Assembly (NCBI GenBank): GCA_002691205.1
Contig: NZHD01000016.1
Span: 1 to 40,593, forward strand
Length of the DNA: 40,593 nt
Direction: 5' to 3'
Origin: Deltaproteobacteria bacterium
GTDB lineage: Bacteria; Myxococcota_A; UBA9160; UBA4427
Shown in pieces: positions 25,573 through 32,563 of the stretch. The notes under the pieces are model-generated. The model saw only the letters and a list, made by a program, of their open reading frames with translations. It did not search any database and was not told where the DNA came from. The position numbers and the translations under genes are program-made. Each line of letters begins with the position of its first letter. Position 1 is the stretch's first letter.

Positions 25573-26334
25573 TTACCCTGCGTGCACTCCATAGTCTAAG
25601 GGCATTGCGATTCCGTTAATGCTTTTGGCAGTGGGGGAAGCCAAGTAGGAAATGGTTTGAGCGACTTCTTCAGGTTCCGTGCTCTTTGGGACAAGGCTCA
25701 ATCTTTTAATTAAGTCGATATCGGCATTCTCCGGCGGAGAAAAATTAGCGATGAGAGGAGTCGAGACAGCCCCAGGACAAACGCAGTTGACGCGTAGCCC
25801 CTGCTTTATGTACTCGAGGGCCATGACTCGAGTCAAGCTCACGACCCCAGCCTTCGAGGCACAGTAGGCAGCGCAATAGGCTTGGCCGATAATTCCAGCG
25901 AGCGAAGCGACGTTCACGATTGCGCTTTGCTTGGATTTGAGGAGATGAGGAATTGCAGCGCGGGAAGTGAAAAAGGTTCCGTTTAGGTTCACTCCGAGTA
26001 TTCGATTCCAAACTTCATCCTGGGTGAGGTGAGCGTGCTCCATGGCCAGTACACCTGCCACATTGGCGAGTACGTTGAGTTGGCCGAGTTCTCGAACACA
26101 TGTTTCGACGCTCTCGGAAGCTTCTTCAGAGTTCGAGATGTTGCATTCGATCGCGAGGGCTTGGCCTCCCGCTGACTGAATTTGGGCGACTGTTTCGTGG
26201 GTCCCTTCCAGGTTGATATCGGCGCACGCGACACTTGCACCCTGTTTCGAAAGAAGTTCGGCCGTAGCTCGGCCAATGCCAGACCCTGCTCCAGTCACAA
26301 GCGCCACTTGCCCTTCAAATATCTTGTCGTCCAT
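25573..26334 (-). CDS. Short-chain dehydrogenase/reductase
   Basis: 253-residue classical SDR: VTGAGSGIGRATAELL, a CADINLEGT stretch whose acidic end of beta-2 suggests NAD(H), VAGVLA in place of the NNAG motif (NVAG), catalytic VNVASLAG and YCASKAGVVSL, and the end NGIAMPLDYGVHAG. The end differs from the usual VDGG. Substrate unknown; alcohol or steroid-type dehydrogenases share the layout. The ATG is 41 bases after the epimerase gene stop on the same strand, so they are likely cotranscribed. Confidence 0.92.
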   Translation of the reverse strand: MDDKIFEGQVALVTGAGSGIGRATAELLSKQGASVACADINLEGTHETVAQIQSAGGQALAIECNISNSEEASESVETCVRELGQLNVLANVAGVLAMEHAHLTQDEVWNRILGVNLNGTFFTSRAAIPHLLKSKQSAIVNVASLAGIIGQAYCAAYCASKAGVVSLTRVMALEYIKQGLRVNCVCPGAVSTPLIANFSPPENADIDLIKRLSLVPKSTEPEEVAQTISYLASPTAKSINGIAMPLDYGVHAG

Positions 26335-26375
26335 ATTGTTTCGTTTGCTCCTCAGGTAAAATGCCGGACAGTGAC

Positions 26376-27302
26376 TTAGTCTTGCCCGCCAAGTAGAAGT
26401 TCAGGATTTCTCTTCTTGACCATTCTTTTGAGTCCATCGCGCCATGGGACCCGGGTCTGTCCGATTTTTTCATGCATGAGGGAGGGGTCAAGTTCAAGGC
26501 TCCGCAGTGTCTGTTCAGTGGGTGAGAGCTGAGGGTTGAGTCCCGTGATTTGAGCGAGATAGTCGCACCATTCTTCTATGCTCGTGGCTTGGCTACCTCC
26601 CCAATTTATTGTAGCGGCAGGGACACTGGCATTGGCGAGGAGCGCCGGGAGCATTCCGATGTAGTCATCTTCATGGATGAGATTATAGAAGCTTGGCCCG
26701 TCTGTATGCACAGGAATGGGCACAGCTGATTTCATCATCATAAGGTGATACCAAGGCCAACCTCCGTTGTCACCGTAAGGAACACTCAGGCGAGCAATCA
26801 CGGTTGGAACTTCCCAGAGTCGAGCCGAAAACCGGACGACCGATTCAGCCGCAATTTTACAAATGCTGTAGGTCGGCATCATGCTTCGATGGTTGTCGCC
26901 GAGAGGATCAGATTCTTTGAGAGCCCGCTCTATCCTGTCGTGATAGACCCCTGCGGTGGAGCAGTGGAGAAAGCTTTTCGCTGATCGGCAATGGGACATA
27001 AGAAGACCCACCCCTTCCGCATTTGCTTTGAGGTCGTAATCGAAGTCACCCGTTTTGACCACTGCGAAGTTGAGAACGTAATCAAAATCGTGGGGTAAAG
27101 AGTCAAGGTCGCCATCGGCGAGATCGATGGCCACGGTTTGAGCGCCTAAGGCTTCAACTTCTGATCGAGCTTTGCGATCCTGAAAGCGAGCAAGCCCCGT
27201 AACTTCATTATCTGAAGCGAGCTGTGCGAGAATGGGGCGTGCGACTTGACTTGTCGGACCCGTAATGAGAATTTTTTGCCCCGTTAAAGTCGGGCTATGC
27301 AT
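26376..27302 (-). CDS. NAD-dependent epimerase/dehydratase (extended SDR)
   Basis: 308 residues. The N-terminal Rossmann motif is KILITGPTSQVARPILAQL, a variant of TGxxGxxG, followed by acidic VAIDLADGDLDSLPHDFDYVL. Catalytic residues are in HCSTAGVY and YSICKIAAE, and RLSVPYGDNGGWP forms the substrate-side loop. NAD-dependent sugar or steroid/lipid 3-beta-hydroxy dehydrogenase-type chemistry is plausible. The ATG at 27302 is supported by AAAGGA 8 bases upstream. Placed between the RND exporter and SDR genes on the minus strand. Confidence 0.88.
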   Translation of the reverse strand: MHSPTLTGQKILITGPTSQVARPILAQLASDNEVTGLARFQDRKARSEVEALGAQTVAIDLADGDLDSLPHDFDYVLNFAVVKTGDFDYDLKANAEGVGLLMSHCRSAKSFLHCSTAGVYHDRIERALKESDPLGDNHRSMMPTYSICKIAAESVVRFSARLWEVPTVIARLSVPYGDNGGWPWYHLMMMKSAVPIPVHTDGPSFYNLIHEDDYIGMLPALLANASVPAATINWGGSQATSIEEWCDYLAQITGLNPQLSPTEQTLRSLELDPSLMHEKIGQTRVPWRDGLKRMVKKRNPELLLGGQD

Positions 27303-27375
27303 CGACGAAATCCTTTCTTGTTGGGGAGCGCTGAATCTACTGCTCACCGCTCAAAACTGTTCGTCCGTTTCTAAA

Positions 27376-29796
27376 TTAATGGGCGCGATTAAGTGGAGTT
27401 TCAGAGTTTTTACGCTTGTTTCGCTGGGGCGGCGCACCAAGATTGGCGAGAAGGGTTGGAAGTAAAGTGAGATCGGCCAAGAGACACAGGCCCATAACGG
27501 AGGCTGTGAGCAGCCCAAGGTTTCGAGTAATCGTGAACTCGGAAAAACCGATCACCGTAAATCCAACGCCAATAATCAAGGTCGTTGCTGAGATCGCTGG
27601 AATAACAGAGGGGAGGGCCAGCTTCAGAGCGGACACGGGGTCTTCTCCTCCTCTGCAATGTTTGTCGAAGTTGGTGGCGATGTGGATGGTGTCATCCACC
27701 GCAATTCCTAATGCCAGGCACCCAATTAGAACCGTGCCGGCGTCGAGGGGAAGTCCGAGTAAGCCCAGGGTCCCGAAAATCATAAGCAGCGGAACCAGGT
27801 TAGGGATCACCGAAACCGCCGCTAGAGCGGGCCAGCGGAAGATCGCGAATAAAATCAAAGATATGACCAGGAGTGCGACGGCGAGACCTTTCATTTGGCC
27901 ATAGGCGATTTCGTCTTGGGCTCGCGCGAACTCATACATGATTCCGGTGGTTTTTACCGTGTATTCAGCTGGGCCGTTTTGCTGCCACCAGACCTCTGCG
28001 TCTCTGGCGACCTGTCTGAGGCTTGCGGAGCCGTTGTTGTCAGCTCGGAGAATGATGTTGGTAGTGTTTCTATCTAGGGTGATGAGGTCGTCAATTTGCT
28101 CTACTGAAGAGAGCAGAAGGAGGAGTTGCTCGGCTGCCGCGGCAGATTTTGGGAGGGGTTGGTTGGGGTCTTCAAGCAGGCTCCCTCCGAGTTGCCTGAG
28201 CGGATCCGTGATAGCCAAAGCTCGGCCAATATCATCGCGGGATTCGAGGTAAACGGTGAGTTGATTGATGGCATGGAGAGACTTGGGCTCAAGAACACTC
28301 TGGCCTTCGGGTGCGGTGATGATGATATTCATCGGGCTGATACCGGAAAGAGTTTTTCGTATCTCTTCATAATGGTCCCGGACTTCGTGGCCCCGAGGTA
28401 GCCACCGGGTTGCATCAGTTTCAACTTCGACTCTGAATATTCCAATTACAGCGAGAAGAACCGCGATGGACCAGACGCTCAAGATGGTTTTTTTTCGATT
28501 TTTTGAAAATTCTGAAATAGTTTCAGCCATTCTTTCGCGGCGGCTAAAGAAAAGTGGGTAAGGCCAGATCCGTTTGGATAGCTGAAGACAAGCAGGAAGC
28601 ACGGTTAAGGAGAGGAGGGTAACAGCCAGCACACCTATGGCCCCGTAGAGGCCGGTTGATTGAACAGCTTCGATTCGAACAAAAGTGATCGACAAAAAAC
28701 CTACGCTTGTGGTTAGGCCAGAAAGAGCGAGTGGGAGAGAAATCGAATAGAGAGCTTGGGGTAGGGTTTGTCGATCTTTCTCGGCCCGGCTGTTTCTGTT
28801 TGTTGTTCCGCTTACGGCAACAAGTGGATGCATGGCATACGCACATCCGAGGGCCAGCATGACCGATGGTAGAATCATCGTAGTGATACTAAGCGGCGCT
28901 CCGCTGTAGCCCATAGCGCTCAGCATGAGCCATGAACCTAAAAAGCCGGGCAAAAAAGAAAGACATACAGCTAAAAGAGAACGAAAGAAAATCCAAACGA
29001 GGACGGCGATGAGCATTGCCGTGATAGGAACAAATTGAAGAATTTCTGAATGCGTTCGTTCGCTGGCAACCACGCGAAAGATGGGTACGCCCGAAATGAT
29101 GGCGGGTTTAGATGAGATGAGGCCTTTTACTTCGGCGATGATTTCCTTGTGTCTGTCTTCCTGTCCTCGGCTGAGCAAAATATTGATGGCCAAAGTCTGT
29201 TGGTCGTCCGAGACTAAGCTTTTCGGTGCAATTCGGTCTCCACGTAGGCGTTGTCGTACATGTTGGCGGCGCTCTTCCGGCTCGATGGGAGCGTCTATGA
29301 GGCTCGACTCTAAATTGAGACTTCCATCCGCGTTTAAGCCGATGACGGGCACTGAGGAGAGACTGTCCACCCGACGAATACCATCGAGATCTTCGAGTTC
29401 CGTCGTAAGTGATTCGACGTGATCAAGGAGGTCAGGATCCATGGGACTGTTCCCATGGAGCGCCACCACCAAGAGTTCGTCCCCCCCAAAAAGGTCCTGG
29501 CTGCCCTGGTAGATGGCCCATTCAGGGTGACTTCGGTCTAGAACGCTGTCCGTTGAGGTCTCGACTTCAAGGTGAATCAAGCCAGGGGTGGCCAGCAAAA
29601 AGACCAACAGCCAAGCCGACAGAATGCCCCACGGGTGCTGGAGGCTGGCTCGAATGAGTGCATCCGGAAGCTGGGCCCGTCGTTCTCGATTCTCCAGCAG
29701 ACCAGACAATTCTCGATTCTCCCCGCCTCGTTCTAGGTTTTTATCGACTTTTTTGATCGACCTAGAGAGAGCTAGCGCAGCGCCTCTGCCTAACAA
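27376..29796 (-). CDS. RND-superfamily exporter (MMPL/HpnN-like)
   Basis: 806-residue inner membrane protein. A cytoplasmic N-terminus leads to TM1 (HPWGILSAWLLVFLLATPGL), a periplasmic domain, a helix bundle including the FVPITAMLIAVLVWIFFRS stretch, and then a second copy: IAVLLAVIGIFRVEVETDAT, periplasmic domain, and a bundle with LGIAVDDTIHIATNF, whose Asp pair fits the proton-relay position. The first-half equivalent (LGCAYAMHPLV) lacks acidic residues, as is common in asymmetric MMPL proteins. This family exports lipids, hopanoids or hydrophobic compounds. The start is uncertain: TTG 29796 has no ribosome site, whereas TTG 29709 follows GGGGAG by 9 bases. The epimerase gene follows after 73 bases. 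Confidence 0.9.
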   Translation of the reverse strand: MLGRGAALALSRSIKKVDKNLERGGENRELSGLLENRERRAQLPDALIRASLQHPWGILSAWLLVFLLATPGLIHLEVETSTDSVLDRSHPEWAIYQGSQDLFGGDELLVVALHGNSPMDPDLLDHVESLTTELEDLDGIRRVDSLSSVPVIGLNADGSLNLESSLIDAPIEPEERRQHVRQRLRGDRIAPKSLVSDDQQTLAINILLSRGQEDRHKEIIAEVKGLISSKPAIISGVPIFRVVASERTHSEILQFVPITAMLIAVLVWIFFRSLLAVCLSFLPGFLGSWLMLSAMGYSGAPLSITTMILPSVMLALGCAYAMHPLVAVSGTTNRNSRAEKDRQTLPQALYSISLPLALSGLTTSVGFLSITFVRIEAVQSTGLYGAIGVLAVTLLSLTVLPACLQLSKRIWPYPLFFSRRERMAETISEFSKNRKKTILSVWSIAVLLAVIGIFRVEVETDATRWLPRGHEVRDHYEEIRKTLSGISPMNIIITAPEGQSVLEPKSLHAINQLTVYLESRDDIGRALAITDPLRQLGGSLLEDPNQPLPKSAAAAEQLLLLLSSVEQIDDLITLDRNTTNIILRADNNGSASLRQVARDAEVWWQQNGPAEYTVKTTGIMYEFARAQDEIAYGQMKGLAVALLVISLILFAIFRWPALAAVSVIPNLVPLLMIFGTLGLLGLPLDAGTVLIGCLALGIAVDDTIHIATNFDKHCRGGEDPVSALKLALPSVIPAISATTLIIGVGFTVIGFSEFTITRNLGLLTASVMGLCLLADLTLLPTLLANLGAPPQRNKRKNSETPLNRAH

Positions 29797-29892
29797 GTCG
29801 AAAGATAGTCGATGAGTGAGCGTTGGCTCCTGTCTCTTTGGAACAGTGGTTCTTTAGGACCATATTTGAATAAAATTAGGGGTTTTTTGCCC

Positions 29893-29905
29893 ATTAGGGG
29901 CCTAA
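29893..29905. promoter_or_regulatory. Palindrome TTAGG-GG-CCTAA and direct repeat ATTAGGGG
   Basis: In the 165-base divergent region between the RND and PilZ-hydrolase-methyltransferase genes. TTAGG (29894-29898) and CCTAA (29901-29905) form an inverted repeat; ATTAGGGG occurs at 29875-29882 and 29893-29900. Candidate operator; partner unknown. Confidence 0.35.
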
Positions 29906-29932
29906 CTCAAGATGCGTCTCTTGCGTTTTAGG

Positions 29933-29961
29933 CGAGAAGCTGTTGAAATTAAGCCTTCTCG
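29933..29961 (+). promoter_or_regulatory. Inverted repeat abutting the GTG start of the PilZ-hydrolase-methyltransferase gene
   Basis: CGAGAAG (29933-29939) and CTTCTCG (29955-29961) flank a 15-base loop and end exactly before GTG 29962. A stem here would press against the start site; it could be a translational or transcriptional control element. Confidence 0.4.
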
Positions 29962-32439
29962 GTGATCGACCCCCCGTCGCCCAACGAGAGAGTGCTTATG
30001 TGGGGTAGATCGACGCCAATCGCTGAGGCTGCGCTCAGGCGGTTGCATCCAGAGTGTATCGAGGATCCCGGGCGGATTCAGAGTCTTCTGCAGCGCGCGT
30101 GTGATGAGAGAGTTGTTTTTTATCGAGGTCTCAACGCGTACGTCGATCTGGAAGTCGCCTATCTGAAGAAAGTCGGACTCGAGAGCCTGACCTTTGAGGC
30201 CCCCGACTTTGATGCCCGGACAATCAATGGGCAGCTGTTCTTGAATTTTACGGTAGGAGGCAAACCGTACCTTTTTTCAGTGTGGAGCCTGAGGCCGTTT
30301 GAGTCTGGGCGTTTAGAGCTTCCGTTTCCTGACAGAATCTATTTTGGAGAGCGCCGGGATCGCCGTCGTCAGTCCATCGATTCCGAATCTGGCGAAGCTT
30401 GGCGAGTCCAGCTTTCGGACGATCAGGGGGGCACTCGCTTCGGACGAGTTCAGAACATGTCCGAATCTGGAATGGGTATTTTGGTGGAAGGAAATCCTTT
30501 CGTCGAGTCAAGTCAGCCGTTGAAAGTTCGCTTTTTGGATGGCCCCGAAGAAGGAACGGAGAGGAAGCTCCAGTTGCGCCATCAAGGCGAGGTGGATGGT
30601 CGCAACGGTTGGTTACGAATCGGGCTCGCTCAGGTCGGTGGATCAGCGGCTGATCCCATTCGAGTTGAATATAGAGACGAGATTTTAGATGGCCCCGATC
30701 CGATTGCGGAGTCGTCTGTGGCTGAGCCTGTTCCGTCTCATGAATTGCGAGTCGATGATGAACGGGGTGAAAAAATTTCTACCCTTATCGACACCTGGGG
30801 TGATTCAGGTCCATCGACGGGAGTAGTTTTACCCAATGGCTGGGGGCAAACGAAGGAAGCTTTACTGCCTCTTGCGCATACACTTATCGCGACCTTTCGA
30901 GAAGCGGGAGAGCGGGTCGCTGTTCTTCGTTACGATGGAATTCGCCGTCGAGGCCAAAGTCATAATGATCCTGAATGTCTACTTCCGGGTCGCAGTGACG
31001 AGAATTTCGTTTTTTCTCAGGCTGTTCATGATTTAGAAACAGTGGTCTCCCATCTCCGAGGAGATACAGAACTCAACGTATCTCGATTGATTATCGTTAG
31101 TTTCAGCGCAGCAGCCATTGAGGTCAGAAGAGCCTTGGCGAGAGACCGAGGCTCTTTAATTGACGGCTGGGTCAGCGTGGTGGGGTCTCCTGATCTTCAG
31201 AGCATGACTCGGGCGATTTCAGGCGGTGTGGACTTAGTGGGTGGGGTTGAGCGAGGGCTGTCTTTTGGAAAGCAAGAGCTTCTAGGAGTTGTGGTCGATA
31301 TTGATCGTATAGGAGCCGACGCGGCGCAAAATAGCATGTCGTTCCTTGAAGATTCTCGTCGTGATATGGCGGAGATAAAGGTTCCCGTGAGTTGGTTTCA
31401 TGGCCGCTACGATGCCTGGGTGGATCTCAGTCGCGTCCAAGATATCTTATCTCATGGGGAGACTGAGAATCGTAAGCTCGTAGTCATCCCAACGGGCCAT
31501 CAACTCCGGACGAGTCTTCAAGCTCGTAGAGCCTTCGCAAGTATTTCGTGTGAAGTGGCTCGCATTGCAAAAGGCAAAGAAGTTGCGCCGACGTTCCCTT
31601 CGGGTTCTGATCAGCGCAAACTCCGTTCCATCGAGGGGCGTCGCGTCCCGCGCGAAGATACAGATTTGCACTCGTTTTGGCGTGACTATCTCATCGGACG
31701 CGACCGTTCTCTAGGGATAGAGTTACTCACGAGTAGCAGTGCCTATCGGACAATGATGTGGACTCAACTAGAAGCCATGTCTCTTGAGTCGGGTCAGAGC
31801 GTAGTCGATCTTGGCTCGGGGACAGGCGCCTTCACCTCGATGCTTCTGGAAGTTGCGGATAGACCATCGAGTTTGACGATTATTAATGTTGATTATGTGA
31901 AAGAAGCCCTGATGCGTGGTCGGAGTCGAGTCGCCAGCATGACGGACTTCCACGAATTAAGGGTTGAGCAGATTGAAGTTGACCTCAATTTGAGTCGAGG
32001 GCGTGAGCACATTCCGCTGGCGTCGGAGAGCCAGGATCGAGTTCTTGCTTCGCTGGTACTCTCCTATCTAGAGCACCCAGAGGAACTTTTGTCCGAGATC
32101 TACCGGATTTTACGTCCTGGTGGTCAGGTTGTTCTGTCCTCGTTATGTCGTGACGCAGACATCAGTCGACTCTATTTCGAAGCGTACGGAGAACTCCAAT
32201 CCGGTGCGGCTGGACAAGACTTGCCCGAGCTAAAGGGGGCCGACCTGAGTCAGATGGCACGGAGCTTTTTAAATGATGCGGCCAAGATTATTGAGTTTGA
32301 GGACTTGGGGGCTTTCCGTTTTTGGGACCCTGATGAATTCTCTGCCTGGGTCGAAACTGCGGGCTTCCACATCAAAAAGGTGGAAAAGAGCCTCGGGCAC
32401 CCTCCCCAAGCGGTGGTCCTAAGCGCAATCCGGCCCTGA
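29962..32439 (+). CDS. Three-domain protein: PilZ + alpha/beta hydrolase + SAM methyltransferase
   Basis: 825 residues. Residues about 1-120 are a flagellar-brake-like (YcgR_N-type) region. A PilZ domain follows at about 128-235, with the Arg-rich RRDRRRQS c-di-GMP motif and the NMSESGMG (NxSxxG) motif. About 285-540 is an alpha/beta hydrolase with GVVLPNGWGQTKE, nucleophile Ser382 in IIVSFSAAAIE, Asp484 in FHGRYDAWVD and His513 in IPTGHQLR, like LuxD-type acyl transferases. The C-terminal third is a Rossmann methyltransferase, with VVDLGSGTGAF (Asp616) and a later DRVLASLVLSYLEHPEELL block. No membrane segment. Start uncertain: GTG 29962 has a hairpin and no ribosome site, whereas ATG 29998 follows GAGAGAG by 5 bases. 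c-di-GMP control of lipid chemistry is inference. Confidence 0.85.
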   Translation: MIDPPSPNERVLMWGRSTPIAEAALRRLHPECIEDPGRIQSLLQRACDERVVFYRGLNAYVDLEVAYLKKVGLESLTFEAPDFDARTINGQLFLNFTVGGKPYLFSVWSLRPFESGRLELPFPDRIYFGERRDRRRQSIDSESGEAWRVQLSDDQGGTRFGRVQNMSESGMGILVEGNPFVESSQPLKVRFLDGPEEGTERKLQLRHQGEVDGRNGWLRIGLAQVGGSAADPIRVEYRDEILDGPDPIAESSVAEPVPSHELRVDDERGEKISTLIDTWGDSGPSTGVVLPNGWGQTKEALLPLAHTLIATFREAGERVAVLRYDGIRRRGQSHNDPECLLPGRSDENFVFSQAVHDLETVVSHLRGDTELNVSRLIIVSFSAAAIEVRRALARDRGSLIDGWVSVVGSPDLQSMTRAISGGVDLVGGVERGLSFGKQELLGVVVDIDRIGADAAQNSMSFLEDSRRDMAEIKVPVSWFHGRYDAWVDLSRVQDILSHGETENRKLVVIPTGHQLRTSLQARRAFASISCEVARIAKGKEVAPTFPSGSDQRKLRSIEGRRVPREDTDLHSFWRDYLIGRDRSLGIELLTSSSAYRTMMWTQLEAMSLESGQSVVDLGSGTGAFTSMLLEVADRPSSLTIINVDYVKEALMRGRSRVASMTDFHELRVEQIEVDLNLSRGREHIPLASESQDRVLASLVLSYLEHPEELLSEIYRILRPGGQVVLSSLCRDADISRLYFEAYGELQSGAAGQDLPELKGADLSQMARSFLNDAAKIIEFEDLGAFRFWDPDEFSAWVETAGFHIKKVEKSLGHPPQAVVLSAIRP

Positions 32440-32563
32440 GGCGGCCTGAGTGGCCGGAGCCTAGTCCCGAGGGGCACTTGGTTATTAGGGGAGTCGTTCG
32501 GGATCTGGGAAAACGCCCGTGGTCCATCAAGTTTCGGCTTCGGATGCCGATGTTTGAACAGTT

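Noticed and set aside
27416..27904. Plus-strand open frame of 162 codons
   Set aside because: It is antisense to the RND exporter, a large protein with clear membrane helices and Asp relay.
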